Positions 10,142 through 22,316 are shown, counted from the stretch's first letter. The stretch is DNA of 64,000 nt from Schizochytrium sp. TIO01 (GCA_004764695.1 SMSO01000031.1:5575261-5639260), one strand, 5' to 3'. The notes: generated by a model from the sequence alone, not told the origin. A program made the numbers and translations.

Positions 10142-13100
10142 GGCGGCGCTTCTTTTGTAGTTTGCCGCGCCTCGTGCTCCGTGAATTTGACTCGACCAAT
10201 TCATATGCAATCCGTGTATTCATTAAAATAATTTTTTCCTTTTCAACATGAAAACTTTTCAATTTATTATTTTCGATTTACGTGTACATTACATATTTAT
10301 TAATACTTTTACTAGTCATTTTTTAAAATAAATAATTAAATAAAGTGTATTTTAAGAATTGGAAATATAGATAGGTAGTGCTACTCCTCTCTTACGTTAA
10401 AAGTCAGACAAGGTCAGATGTAGCATAAATATATAATTTTATATTAAGAAACGTTTTTATATTATGAACAGCAGCCATGAAGAAAACCTTTATAAAAAAG
10501 AGGGAGAATAGGCCCGAAACAACAAGTTAACTACGGAGAGAAAATACACAAATAAATACACAAGCAACTTAAAACTCAAGCAAAGCTCTGTATCAGCGGG
10601 CATGCGGCAATGGGAGCAAGAGACTTTATCAATGGGCCAGCTTGAGGACAATGAAAATCCAATCTAGGGAAAGCTTCGTTGTCCCTGGCCTGGGGTCACC
10701 GCAGAGTTTTGAGGTCATCATCCCAAGATGTAAAAGGGTCACGTGAGGATGACCACAGTAAGGACATTAACGCGCAAATAAGTCTTTGAAACTATGCTAA
10801 ATTGTAAAATTAAAAAAAGAATCGAAAAAAGAGAAGAGCACGTGAATATAAAAGTGAGTGAATGTGAACCCAGGCGAAGGAGGAGGAGGTATCATGAAAG
10901 TGCTCTTCTGCAATGCTAGCTCGCTGGAGCTGGAACGCACCCTCCTAAGAGACTGAATTAGATCACCTTGGGGCTTTAAGCCCTATGTAGCCTTCAGTTC
11001 TAGCTCAAGTTGGTGATGACTACGAACCCTTTTCAGATTTGTCCGCTTGTTTGGCATTGCTTCGATAATTCTATAAAACCAAAAACTAAACTTTTGCTGC
11101 TCAGCTCAGACTCTGATTAGAAGCATCCTAGAATTTATTTTCTTCATTGCATGATTCACTGACACTCAGTCTGGTGTTTTACACAGTTTGCAATATTAGT
11201 TTTCGAAGTAGCAGCAAACATTGACTCCTGCACTTTGTACTAGAACCTACCTTTGGCTTTCTAATGGCAAATACACCTCTTCAAATGAATTTGTGTACAA
11301 ATGAATGTTGTGTATTAACCTTCTTAGAGACATCATGAGCTTATATCGAGCTCCGCCATGACCGCTTTGGAGCCTCTCGCGAAGACTTTTCTTGCCAAAC
11401 AAGGGGCTTAAACCGTACGATGAGGAACACTGTGCTCGCGAATGATACAGGAACACGTGCTTCAAGTGCTTGTGCACCGCACTTTGGAAAGTGAAAACCT
11501 AATGCAATACTAACTCACCTTGATGGAGTCATTTTAAAATTATATTTTATTCTGTTTTATTTAAAAAATTTAAAATTTTAAAGTTAAAGTGTGATAATAA
11601 TTATGAACTCCTTAATTGCCTCCAGTATCATCATGCTCATGTTTATTCTTTTATTATACCCTGACGCAGTGACCGAGTTCTAGCACCTGGCGCCCCTCAC
11701 GACCGTTCACGCCTTTGCGCGAGCGAGCGAGGGCCTCCACTCCGGGCCAGTACCTAGTAGGTCCATTCTCTTTACAGTTCGACAGGTGAATTCTGTACAG
11801 GTTGATCTGAATAGCCCAGTAGAGACAGACAGACACACACGCGCACACAGAGACATGCACAATAGACAGACAAAAATGAAAAGGAAGCCCTTATCTTTTG
11901 CTATCCCACAGCTTTGTAACTTCTCCTCGCGTAACGAGTTTATGGTTTCGCAACCTAAATAGACGGGGGTTTGTATGGCGGCGGTCGGCACGTGCAGAAA
12001 TAAAAGAGAGCGGGAAAAAGTTCGGGGAAGCTGCGGGAGCTTCTAGGTAGTGTAATAAATATGAGGCCTCTCTTTTCGCACTTTGAAGAAGAAGAAGAAG
12101 AAGAAGAAACAAAATGAAAGGAGGAGAAGGCGTTTTAAAAGCTCTGCGATTGTTTTACGGGTTTTATTTTTACTTTATATTTAGTTTATTTAATTATTTT
12201 AAAAAAATAAATGAATTATACCTACCTTGGCACGTCGTCAAGTCAAATTGAAAACCCAAATCGAAATTGAAATCAACTAGTCTTAGAAATATAACAGAAG
12301 AGCAAAACTACTTCGAACTTTTGAAAAAGAGGCCGTACTGCTAGATCCTGGAAATGGCTGTTTCGAACAGAATAAAACTGAGGAACTTCCACCGTAGCTT
12401 GTCCTCATAGGTAAGTATTACTAGCACCGATATGGTTCTCTGCAGATCCGAGCCATACGCAATCATATGAGATCTTACGCCAGGATTTCCAGCTAGAGCT
12501 GAATGACATGATGCTCCACTTTTAAGTCACGCCTCCGTACAGATAAAAGATGCCACGAAACGAACCATCGCTAGGCGGCTGGACGACTCGACCTCAACTT
12601 GTTCATTCTTGCTCACCCAACCTTTCTCATGCGCGGCACTTGCCTATTTCGAATATTACTCGCTCGACTCAGCCATTACGTATTTAGAAAGTAAAGCAAC
12701 TCGCAGGTCTTGCACGTTTACGAGCACCTCGAGGAAGGAGAGGTGCTCAGAGCCGCCACCAACAAGCATTCACCAGCGCTTTGGTCGTGGAAGGGAACCA
12801 CAAAGTACCATTGCTGCCACCAGCGTGTGCACAGGTGCCAGCTTCAGCTTAGCTCCTCGTCGAGTTCAACTTGTTCGGAGCACCACCACCTATGTCCACT
12901 ACCTAGCAGCGCCTCCAGCGCCATGTCGTCTGCCACATTCGGCACGTGTCATCTGCCACATATAGGGCATTATAATTGCTGCATTTGGTCAATTCTTCGG
13001 CTCTGGCGATGTGTGCCATTTGCCACATTTGGCACGGCCACGTGCTGCTCAAAAGCCTTCCTGAAGACCTGGCTGAAGAACTTGCTAAAGAGCTTGAAGT

Positions 13101-14440
13101 CTGGAGAGTTTACAGGCGGTTTTTTTGCCAAAGAGCAGAGGCTGAGACATCGGAGATCTGTGGCAGGCGAGCGCGGGATCCGGACCGCATCTTAAAGCGA
13201 TTATGGATGGCGCCTATTTCGAGCGTGCGCCACGCATTTAAAAGGCTTTGATTGTTATGATTGGTATGTAGAAACCTTTTATTTTAGTTTAAAGAATTAA
13301 AAATGGAAGAATATAGTATACAAACTCTAAAAGCGAGGACACAATATGTGTCAATTGAACCTGATGAAGTGGGCCATGCTTACGGTTTGACTGCATCCAA
13401 AGTAATTCTTGCCATTGAGCTAAGAACATAGTGATAAACCGTCCACCGCGTTTTCTGCTAATCTCAGGCTTGTGATGTAGTGCCTCTGATCAGTCAAAAC
13501 TGAAAGAATAATTATATATTTAAAAGCAATATTATGCTAGTATACCAATAGCATCTTTAAGGGGAAAATTAAGATTTAAAAATTAGAAGAAGTTTTATGT
13601 TTATTTTTATTGATTAAAAAAATTAATATATTCTTTTTAAATGACCTTGGGTAGTCACAGTAGTATAGTAGTAGTAGTAATTATTTATATCATAGAACTT
13701 GAAAAAAAAAAGGCGGTCGAGAATACGGAGGCCACCCTGGACAAAGCATTGTCTCGGCCCTGGTCAGTCAGACCAGCACAGAGCTGGCTAACGGTAGACA
13801 CCCTACTACTATCATTGCTGACGCTATTTCCGAGTATCTGAGGCACACTGCTTGAAGCCTACGATCGTGCGACGACATGAAGAACAATACCTAGCTGGAG
13901 ATATGCAATGAAGATCGTACGTCGTTATTCTCAAGTTCGCCTTGATGTAGCAGGTTCTTAGTTATACATAGGTAGTAGACCTAATTTATGTGTTTTGATT
14001 TTTAAATTGAAAAAAAGTAGGAATAAAGGGAAAAGAAAAAAGGGACTGGAGTATGATGAATAGTTTGTTGTCCAAACAAGCAGAAGGTTGATTCCACATG
14101 GGATCTAAACACGAAGAACCAAACGTGAACTTTAATAAAAGAAATTGGGGACGGCGCTCAGTAGAGCTTGTTACACTAAGATACAAACGCATCAAACGAT
14201 CATCTCCTAGTCATCCTTATCATCATGATAGTAGTGCAGATTTCCGGGAATATCGTCACGTGAAACTTCGCCAAGAACTTGAAGTTGCATCCTACTAGCA
14301 AAGTTATTTAGGTGTGCGCTACATATTTGATATCTTGTGGTGAGTGCTAGATAGACTGACCCTGATCGATCAGTAGAATGACTGCTGCGTCCTGAGCATT
14401 AAAGGTACTTCGATCTCTCTGAGCAAATAATCATGTTCTA
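10142..14440. other. Long gene-poor stretch
   Basis: More than 4 kb without a convincing gene. It is mostly AT-rich. A GAA microsatellite lies near 12084-12109, and a somewhat GC-richer block at about 12600-13250 has overlapping frames up to 161 codons with no recognisable domain. Within that block, variants of TGCCACATTYGGCACG recur at about 12934 and 13022. Confidence 0.5.
12084..12109. repeat. (GAA)n microsatellite
   Basis: Eight or more consecutive GAA/AAG triplets in non-coding DNA. Confidence 0.9.
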
Positions 14441-14470
14441 AGGAAGCTATTGTCCGTGCTGTTTTGCAAA

Positions 14471-15240
14471 CCATGGCACCGCATCCTGATTCCCAAGCTT
14501 CACCGAAGCAATCTGAAGATCTCAAACAAGTATTAATGTTCACAAGTCAACGTCCACTTGCTAGAGTAGACTATAGACGCCGGGAATCTTATCTAAAGGA
14601 GCAAACTACAACTCATTCTGCGTTTTTATAACAGCTAGCATCACAGGAGTCCACCTATTATATTGAGACTGACATCACTGGTGCTGGGGTGTGTTTTTTA
14701 CTACCCAAGCCAATGCTAGCAATCAGCAGAATACCCAATGAGTGGTAATTTTGCGAAGCTATACATTGGTTTTATGTTTATAAAAGAAGATCTGCTACGT
14801 GGCTTTAAAGCTTCGTTTTATGTGCAAAGCTACAAATATGGTTGATGACTCTCGAATACGTTGAGGCACATGTACATGGTGCTAATGCACTTGCAAGGTA
14901 GTACCTCTTTGTTTTAATTGCAAGGTAGTACCTCTTTGTTTTAATGAGTAACTTGAAGTACTACTGATGTAGCAGTAGCGAGCTTCGTTACCCCAAGTAC
15001 CATCGATGGCAGTAGTATCCAATGGAAAGACTAAAGTACAGTTTAACATTCTGTCGCAGCATCAAAGAATGATCGTGTAATATGCAGTAGAGAAAAGCGC
15101 CTCAAGTACGTTATTTCTTTCGGGCGAGCGTAAGCCTATTGATAGAAGCACTAAGTTAGCACCATGGTATCCCAGAATAGCCGTGCGCGATGTTTTATTT
15201 CTTGCAGCAGGCGCACTGCCTTGGAATAGACATACAGCTG
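14471..15240 (+). pseudogene. Decayed Ty3/Gypsy-like retrotransposon pol relic
   Basis: Conceptual reading in broken frames gives a chain of short matches in the order expected of a Gypsy polymerase. First is LKQVL...RPLARVDYRR (about 14521-14580), like the end of the reverse transcriptase. Then STYYIETDITGAGV (from about 14650) resembles the RNase H start (x-TDAS-x-x-GxG). Then W-L-x-x-LEYVEAHVHGANALAR (about 14837-14899) resembles the RNase H end (W-x-x-x-L-x-x-Y-x-x-x-V-x-x-G-x-x-N-x-x-ADALSR). Finally HGIPE (from 15163) resembles the integrase KHGIP-x-x-I-x-SD motif. Stops and frame changes separate these pieces, so the copy is dead. No LTRs or target duplications were found. The assignment rests on motif order and not on a search. 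Confidence 0.5.
14887..14944. repeat. Tandem duplication of a ~29-bp unit
   Basis: The unit TTGCAAGGTAGTACCTCTTT plus GTTTTAA occurs twice in direct succession, immediately at the RNase H-like stop of the pol relic. Confidence 0.9.
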
Positions 15241-16636
15241 GTTTAGGCTGGACCTTAGACCTTACAATGATATTATTATTGGTTAGTGGTGCAGCGATCT
15301 GTAAACATCTTTAAGGCCTGTTGGCAGCAACAGCAGCGACAACAACGGCAACAAATTTTCAAAACTCGGAGATAGTTATGATTATTAGAATGACCCTTCG
15401 TAATTCTTTTTTATTTTATTTTAAAATCCGTTAGCGACATCTGCCTTTTAATTTTCTGATTATAACAAAAGCCTTCGTAGCAAACCTACTTCAATTCCAA
15501 TTGAAAGTTCAGATAAACTGCACAATATCCCAAAACCTCAAGTCTTCATGCACATTAGTCTAGCTTGAAGCTCGTCTTTCGTTTCCCTAGAGTTTTCCAC
15601 ATAGGAGAACACTGCATGAGGCGCCCCCGCTAACCCTCCTGTATACAAGTTCTTTCCAAAATCGAATCCCCACGGCTCACGAGCTTGGTAGTATTATAAC
15701 TAGGGAGATTGCAATTATCTTCTTCTCCGCCTCGATACACTTACTCTACCGTGATCATTACAATGACGCCTATGACGGCGACTGGTCACCTGGAAACTCC
15801 CAACTTCCCTGCCGGTGCAAAACCTTGTCGCTCTCGCCAAAAGACCTGGCCCGTGCCAGCCTTGACCTACGAATATCGCCCCAAGTCAGCTTACGCGAAT
15901 GCGTTTCGTCGATTTCTGCGAACAAATCCATCTCCCAGTTGTGATTGCCAGCACCAAACATGACAAACATGTATGGTACTCGAAGAGCTCCCTGCCAACT
16001 CAAAGACCACACGTCTCGTTTTCAACCTCCGAAGCCCCGCCAGTCTTCTCACTTTCATCCAGGCCAGCCCCGCTGTGCCTTGACCCAATACAGCATACCC
16101 AAGCTGTTCTGCATTCTACGCATCGCCCCATCCAAGTTCTTCAAGTCATCGTAGAGCGTGCATCAGTTCAGAAGCTCAAGATGTCCAAACGAACTTGGAT
16201 TTGAACTAACTCAGCGTTAAGACCTTTGAGTTGCTATATGAGCTTCTGTGTGGATAGCACTCCTAGTGCTCGCTTAACAAATTAGGTAGGACGGACGGTG
16301 AGTCCGATCCACGCAAAGGCGACGGATTCGATAGTTGAGAGAAGGATTTGGACCTTTAGGTCTTCAGGGACAGCATCAATAGCAATTGCAATCGTTGAAT
16401 TCTTGAACCATAGGCTCTACTACAACGGCAGGCGGGGAGAGCGGTTGCGAGCTTTGGCCTTTGGCAAAACCGCAACGTAGCTAGCTACCTGCTGCCAAAT
16501 CGTGGCAAGTAGAAAAGGCTTGGAACGATCGCTCGGTGTGAACGACTAGGACGGCTGGGACCAGGACACGTATTCACGAAGCTTGTTGTGCCAAAGCGGA
16601 CCTTCTGAAGGGTAGCTGGACTGCTGACAGAGCATC
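15241..16636. other. Gene-free stretch upstream of the KKXX membrane protein
   Basis: A more balanced base composition at about 15720-16210 opens several overlapping frames of 60-100 codons on both strands, none with a recognisable motif. A short CAACAGCAGCGACAACAACGG stretch near 15328 is low-complexity. The last 300 bases probably include the promoter of the next gene. Confidence 0.45.
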
Positions 16637-17476
16637 ATGGGTGGAATGCAAAAAGCGCAGCTTGGCTTTGCCGCAGTGATGGTGGCGGAAATGTCAATCT
16701 TCCTGTTCAAACCTGAGATCTTTATGGATATCGTCCCCGAACTAGCTGTCCCCCATGGCACCGGTTATAGAATGATCGCCTTGGCCACATTTGGCTTGAT
16801 GATCATGTATGTGGCTGCGGCCCTCGCAAACGATTACATGTTTGCTGCAGTCACGTGCGCCGGTCGTCTTGCCTCAGTCCCGTTTTGTCTGGCAATGATC
16901 TTTCTCTTCAAGGCACCGCATCAGATCTTACTCGGTGTAATTCCCGACGTACTCGGCGCAGTTGTGACAATCTATTTTGTCCAAAAGGAGTGGCCCTATG
17001 CACCAAAGCTCAACTTAGATGAAGAAGAGTCCAAGCCGGAGCTTTTGACACGACTTTTCTTAGCTTTGGCAGGTGGCTGTGATATCATGGAGGGCGCCCT
17101 CATGGTCGCTGACCCTATCAACTATAGCGAGAACCCAATTGTCGCTAATCCCTACTTGCTGAAGCGCCCTACTCTAATTGGCATGCGTAGCTACGGCTTC
17201 ACTCTGGCCATGCTTGGTGCCTATCAGCTCTCTGCTATGGCTGGAAGGTCTTCCACGAAGCTTTACATTGCCTGCGGCGTGTACCACATCCTCTTTGCCG
17301 TGACCTTCTATTTCCTCGGAACCATTGTGAATGACCCGCAGTTGAGTCACGAAATAAATCACCCGTTGTACCACGTACCTTTGGGTCTCCTTGTAGCAGG
17401 CCTTGCCGCGAACATTCCCAAGCCTTCGGGGGTCAATTCTGAAACTGTCAAGGAGGAATCCAAGAAGAACAAATAA
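16637..17476 (+). CDS. Multi-pass membrane protein with ER-retrieval-type C-terminus
   Basis: This 279-residue protein has about seven or eight hydrophobic segments. I do not recognise a named family. The two halves look like diverged copies: residues about 1-125 (GYRMIALATFGLMIMYVAAAL then a Cys-containing helix) and about 135-265 (GMRSYGFTLAMLGAYQLSAMA then IACGVYHILFAVTFYFLG) share the order and character of their helices. A hydrophilic loop (DEEESKPE) separates them. The tail ends -ESKKNK, so lysines sit at -3 and -4, the KKXX pattern that returns type I and multi-pass proteins from Golgi to ER. ER residence is therefore likely if the C-terminus is cytosolic. The ATG at 16637 (CATCATGGGT) is the first in frame. 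The next gene to the right runs convergently. Confidence 0.8.
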   Translation: MGGMQKAQLGFAAVMVAEMSIFLFKPEIFMDIVPELAVPHGTGYRMIALATFGLMIMYVAAALANDYMFAAVTCAGRLASVPFCLAMIFLFKAPHQILLGVIPDVLGAVVTIYFVQKEWPYAPKLNLDEEESKPELLTRLFLALAGGCDIMEGALMVADPINYSENPIVANPYLLKRPTLIGMRSYGFTLAMLGAYQLSAMAGRSSTKLYIACGVYHILFAVTFYFLGTIVNDPQLSHEINHPLYHVPLGLLVAGLAANIPKPSGVNSETVKEESKKNK

Positions 17477-18173
17477 GCTCAGTGGTACCATGATATACTT
17501 ATTAGGTGATAAAATTACCAGACGTTCCTTAATTTTTGAATGATTGCTGGTTGGACTGTGTGCTAGTTTATAAACAAAACCTATCAGATATTAGATTAAT
17601 AAAGGGAAAAGAATCATTATGAGTATGTTTCAAGATTAGCAAGCAAGGAAGCAAGCAAGGAAGCAAACAAAACAAAACATATTTATTGGTAAAAACAGAA
17701 AGCGTAGTTGTTCACGCAATTATTCAATCAAAAGGACTGACGGCGCATCACATCGATATGCATAGATATTTATTTTGATTTTGTCAAGATGATAACGCCG
17801 CGTGTAGTGCAGATAGAAACAGCAGTAGTCAGAAAACAAATAAAAGCAAATAAAAATAAGGCAAACAGGATGCCTATTTCCTTTTTCACCAGCTTTTAAA
17901 TATTCACTCTAGATGGAGTTTAAGATCCCGTTCGATCCCTATCCAAAGAGTGCCGATCAAAAGATTACCTTCGCGAAAGGGTATCCTGGGCAATAATATA
18001 AACATAATGATGAGTCTCCTCCTTGCATAATCACATAGATTGAGCAACTTCTATGAAAGTAGAAGTACTAACTGCATTCGTTACGAGTGTATATTACCCT
18101 CCTATTTAGTTTACCAACATCCCAAAGCAAAATAGTAATGAGAAGAGGTAGAAAGTGCCACCTTCACACCCGA
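17477..18173. other. Gap between convergent genes
   Basis: AT-rich DNA with an AAGCAAGG-type short repeat near 17640-17670. No gene is supported; it should hold the 3' UTRs of the flanking convergent genes. Confidence 0.5.
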
Positions 18174-21100
18174 TTACACGAGATAGTCAGGAGAACCAGA
18201 GTCTTGCATGATTACCTGCTCCCGAGGCTCTCCCCACCTTGCAGGCCGGAAATCTCTGCGCAGATAGAAGAGAACGTAGGCTGCAGTGGAACAAATGGCT
18301 GCGAGATTGCGCACGGGAAATACAGCATCATCATCAAATTCATGCCAGGTACCATCTGGTTCGTGCCGTGTGTAGCATGTGTAATGGCCAGATCCGATTC
18401 CTCCATAATGGTTCGTTACACAACAGAGATCATAGATTGCAGCTTCTTGGGACTCAGGGTCCAATGCGTATTGACGTAAATCAAGGCCTTCCAAAGGAAA
18501 ATTGATCTGAGTCTGCAGCTTCTCTGAAAAGTATCCATCCTCTTCCTGCGCAAAGCGTTTAAGGTGCAAGACTAATACAGGTGGAAAGGACCATATTTGC
18601 AAAGTTTTAGTAGCTTCAGTATGAACTTTGCAATTTGAGCAGTACCAGGAATCCTCCTCGCTTAGCTTCTCCGTACTGCACAAAAGCTCGAGGCAATCCT
18701 CGATGCGCATATCCTCTTCAGACTTCATGTGGCCACGCCCAAATTTTAATTCAAGATATGTATCCATGATTTGAAACAGTTGAATCAGGGGGCAAAAGAC
18801 GTCCCAGCGGTTCACAATCCTTGTGAATGAGGATTTACTGTAAAAGAATAGGTCATCTGAGCTCGGATCGAGTGTTTTGCCATTCTTGGGGTCACGAGGA
18901 TTAGGTTTCAATTCGTAATTACGAGCTGCATAGCGTACCTCAACTGCCTGGACCATATCTTCTCGAGTCAACTGGGGTGGTAATCGGCTTAGTTCCTCTG
19001 GAGGGTCTTCAAGTTTGCCCACACCATCCCGCATAAAATCATTGTACAAGTCTACGTAGAAGTCTATGACCATCCAGTATGCTTGAGATTCAGAGAGTTG
19101 GTAATCTACGACAAAGATACCAGGATCCAAACACCCAAAGGTTTTGGTAGTGTTACCAACTCGAACCTCCGTTGAGTTCATGACACGAAAACTGCGGGAG
19201 TTATTAAGAGAAAGTTTACGGTCAACAGGTTGAAGATGAGATTGCGGCGAGTTTAGATCCATAAGCGGAGCCATCTCAGGAGGTGCAAGACGCAAAACAA
19301 ATGTCATTGTTTCGGTCGATTGATAACCTTCGTACACAAATTTACCATAGAACATTGATCCATACTCGTCCACAGAAGCACGGATCTTGTAGACAGTTGA
19401 ACGTTTCAGGTAGCTCGGTTCGTCGAAACTGTAATACACCGCTTTCCATGGCCCAGCTTCAAGGTAAACCTCACCCATATTATGGACTAGAGGTTCGTCC
19501 TTTTTGCTGCTTGTTTGAGAGGCATTATCGCCTCCCTCAGAGCCCGTACCATCGAGACTGCTTCCTTCCTCTCCAGTCATTTCGTGCTCCTCTTCTACCG
19601 AGCGAAGCTCTGTCTCGCTGGCCGCTTTTGATTCTGCTTCATCGTCGTCAATTCCTGCAGTAGAATCACCTCGATGCTTAGAGTTCCGTTTCTTGAGATT
19701 GCTAAATAGTGCTTTGGAGACATTACGAGGAGAGAACCGGTTAAGAGATTTACGCATACCCTCTTTGAGTTTCTCCTTGTTGTCACTGGAACTACCCGAA
19801 CCATCACGTCGGCCGAGCTTCCGTCGATTGCCGCCAGCACGTGTTTCTTCTACAATTTCAGAAGGCACATATTCACCAACCATGAGTTTGGTTTCTTGCT
19901 CGAGAGCATTTTTAGATTTGGGAATAATGCGACTTACGTCAAAAAGAATGTAGACTCTGAAATATTCATTGTCTACAAGTTCTACATGAACAACCTCAGC
20001 ACGCATAATGAGTCTTGTTGTAGCAAAACTGTACGGCTCAAGATGACCAAGCCAAATTTGACCCTTTTGAAACGGCGAAGCGTACTTCCCCATAGCTAAT
20101 GCCTTTCGGCCAGACAAAGTACTAACATCGGGACCTTTAGAAACAATACTCACGCCGATTTGCTCACACGCAGAGTGTTTTCGTTGTGTTAGCTTGATGT
20201 GGTCGATTCCTGCCAGCATAGCCTGAGGTGACAACGGAGGTGGTGCAGGTGGAGGGCCAACTGGGGGAGCACGCCCTCCTTTTGGTGCTACCCCTTGTTG
20301 TGTACCCGTGACCGAAGAACTTCCAATGTATCCGAGGTAGTTTTCATCAATTAACATCTCCTCTTGTGTGAGATAGAGAGGCATACGCGCCCATTGGGTG
20401 TATTCGCCATGAAGCATATCCAGGTGCTTCATGGTATCTACATTCTCGAAGGCATAGACACTCGCCTGGTTTGATAGAGTTTCGATTTTCATAGTTTCAG
20501 CAATAACACGAATGATTTTATGTTCCAAAACCTCGCACAGTAGCAAGGACGTGACAGGAATGTTAGAATGGTGTGCAATAATGTTTCGTAGAAGCGTTAT
20601 GGGTCCGGACACAGGGCTCTCCACTCGATACACTTTTCGATCAAGAGGCGAGTGAGAGGGAATCACTGTAACCTCAATCATTCGGGACTTGAGAGGTCCA
20701 GCTTCGACTGGCAGGGGCAAGACCATGTAAGGATCAAAAGTGACGGACACATGAGAACATCCAGGACGAGGGCAGGACACTTTCGATAGCAACATACCAG
20801 TGCAAAGATCGGCAATCATTGAGTCGTTACGTTGCTTGTACACTGCGAGTGCATCTTCGGCGACCTCTTCGTCAGGCCTACCGTTTGCCTCAACAGGCTC
20901 GGTGTAAGGCTTCTGCCGAACACGGTTGACATCTTCGTGGAGATCATCCAAAAGATATGAGAGAAGCTCCTGTGCATCATGCTGCATAAAGCCTGCAAAA
21001 TCAGGGTGAACATCATCCAAGATGGCTTTAAAATCGCCTGGAGAGATAGCCCGTGGCAAACGTGCCGAAGTATCCCACAGTGATTTGATGAGGTCTGCAA

Positions 21101-22316
21101 ATGCATGTGCCAAGCGACCGCCTGTCCCCAAAGGGTTATCATCATTTAGGTCGTCCACATAACCGTCAGAATAAAAATAATCTCGCAACTGCGGAATGTT
21201 GCTCAGACACTGGAGTGTAGAGTTCATATAACACGTGTTCCGTAGATTGAAGAGCCCAACAAGACCTGGTTCTGCAGGAGCACTACGGCCATAGGTCCCT
21301 GTGCGTCCAACCCCATTCATGTACGAACGGCTGTTAAGGCTAGCAAGTGTCGAGGAGGGCAGAGCAGAAGGAATAGGTGGATTGTCTGGATCAAGTTCGA
21401 ATTTTCCATTGGGACCAACAAGCTCAATGAAGATGTGCTGATCGTCTGTGATATCATACTCAACCATGGTCATGGTTGGCTCGATCAAACATGCGTGGCA
21501 GCGGCCCATATAAAAGTCCCAGATCCGTGCACCCTTATGATCTAGGCCGTACCGTCTACATAGCATATTAAGCACCTGTTTAACAGTCGCCCCCTTTTCC
21601 AAGACAGCCCGATGAAAGTGAGTTATATCATTTGACACTACAACCTTGACAGGTAGATCCCTAGTGTCTATCTCGCCTTGCGATGACCTTGCTGCTTTAA
21701 AAGCAACTCGAGAAATCTCGGGCCCTCCTCCAAACCGCTCAATGAGGGTGCGCCATGCATTCTCATCCACGATGAAGTAATTTTGATACTCGTTGAGGTC
21801 ACTACATAACTGAAGGCCAAACTTGGTGTAGTGCTCAACAAGTTCCGAGTTATCTACTCTTCCATTAAATGTAAGACTACCAGGAGTCCAATCTGCAGGT
21901 GGCTCTACCCGGCCCATCAAATGGTCTTCAAAAGCTTCTTCGAATTTGCGTTGCCAATCTACGAGAAGGTCAGCCCACGCACATGATACCAAAAAGTATA
22001 TCTTGCCTGGCTTAAGCATAATTGGAGTATCTGTGTCAAAAAAATTTCGATTTAATGTCACAACGTCGTCGAAAAGCTTTGCATACTCTTCAAAATCTGT
22101 TGGTGCGGATACAGTAGGGTCAGCCATGAACTTGGACACATCCTCGCTCTCGTCAACCTCTACTAACTTCTGGACATTGAAATCGTTCAGGGCTTGCTCC
22201 AGAGAGTCACCAGTTTTAGCCGCAGCGCTGCTTCTTCTCCGTGAAGATTTCCGAAGAGACTTCACGCGCGTTCCTGACGCACCGCTCCGCGACGAAGAGA
22301 CTTGCCTTTGTACCAT
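18174..22316 (-). CDS. Ubiquitin carboxyl-terminal hydrolase, USP family, with DUSP domain
   Basis: This is a 1380-residue cysteine deubiquitinase (family C19) related to the USP4/11/15/32 group. The start is the first in-frame ATG, AAAAATGGTA at 22316. The basic, Ser-rich N-terminus is probably disordered. A DUSP domain occupies about residues 100-205 (GKIYFLVSCAWADLLVDWQ). The Cys box is GLFNLRNTCYMNST, with nucleophile C362. The His box is GSGHYTCYTRH, with H1311 followed by WHEFDDDAVFPV supplying the acidic residue. Zinc-type cysteines occur as CPRPGC and WYCSNCK. Between the catalytic halves lies a very long insert with a Pro-rich stretch (GPPPAPPPLSP) and an acidic Ser-rich stretch; large inserts are usual in this subgroup. 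It should remove ubiquitin from proteins in the cytosol or nucleus; targets are unknown. All of it lies in one exon. Confidence 0.95.
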   Translation of the reverse strand: MVQRQVSSSRSGASGTRVKSLRKSSRRRSSAAAKTGDSLEQALNDFNVQKLVEVDESEDVSKFMADPTVSAPTDFEEYAKLFDDVVTLNRNFFDTDTPIMLKPGKIYFLVSCAWADLLVDWQRKFEEAFEDHLMGRVEPPADWTPGSLTFNGRVDNSELVEHYTKFGLQLCSDLNEYQNYFIVDENAWRTLIERFGGGPEISRVAFKAARSSQGEIDTRDLPVKVVVSNDITHFHRAVLEKGATVKQVLNMLCRRYGLDHKGARIWDFYMGRCHACLIEPTMTMVEYDITDDQHIFIELVGPNGKFELDPDNPPIPSALPSSTLASLNSRSYMNGVGRTGTYGRSAPAEPGLVGLFNLRNTCYMNSTLQCLSNIPQLRDYFYSDGYVDDLNDDNPLGTGGRLAHAFADLIKSLWDTSARLPRAISPGDFKAILDDVHPDFAGFMQHDAQELLSYLLDDLHEDVNRVRQKPYTEPVEANGRPDEEVAEDALAVYKQRNDSMIADLCTGMLLSKVSCPRPGCSHVSVTFDPYMVLPLPVEAGPLKSRMIEVTVIPSHSPLDRKVYRVESPVSGPITLLRNIIAHHSNIPVTSLLLCEVLEHKIIRVIAETMKIETLSNQASVYAFENVDTMKHLDMLHGEYTQWARMPLYLTQEEMLIDENYLGYIGSSSVTGTQQGVAPKGGRAPPVGPPPAPPPLSPQAMLAGIDHIKLTQRKHSACEQIGVSIVSKGPDVSTLSGRKALAMGKYASPFQKGQIWLGHLEPYSFATTRLIMRAEVVHVELVDNEYFRVYILFDVSRIIPKSKNALEQETKLMVGEYVPSEIVEETRAGGNRRKLGRRDGSGSSSDNKEKLKEGMRKSLNRFSPRNVSKALFSNLKKRNSKHRGDSTAGIDDDEAESKAASETELRSVEEEHEMTGEEGSSLDGTGSEGGDNASQTSSKKDEPLVHNMGEVYLEAGPWKAVYYSFDEPSYLKRSTVYKIRASVDEYGSMFYGKFVYEGYQSTETMTFVLRLAPPEMAPLMDLNSPQSHLQPVDRKLSLNNSRSFRVMNSTEVRVGNTTKTFGCLDPGIFVVDYQLSESQAYWMVIDFYVDLYNDFMRDGVGKLEDPPEELSRLPPQLTREDMVQAVEVRYAARNYELKPNPRDPKNGKTLDPSSDDLFFYSKSSFTRIVNRWDVFCPLIQLFQIMDTYLELKFGRGHMKSEEDMRIEDCLELLCSTEKLSEEDSWYCSNCKVHTEATKTLQIWSFPPVLVLHLKRFAQEEDGYFSEKLQTQINFPLEGLDLRQYALDPESQEAAIYDLCCVTNHYGGIGSGHYTCYTRHEPDGTWHEFDDDAVFPVRNLAAICSTAAYVLFYLRRDFRPARWGEPREQVIMQDSGSPDYLV

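Noticed and set aside
12609..13251. Overlapping frames of 91-161 codons
   Set aside because: No recognisable domain and no ATG-led frame that stands out; repeated TGCCACATTYGGCA words suggest non-coding repeats.
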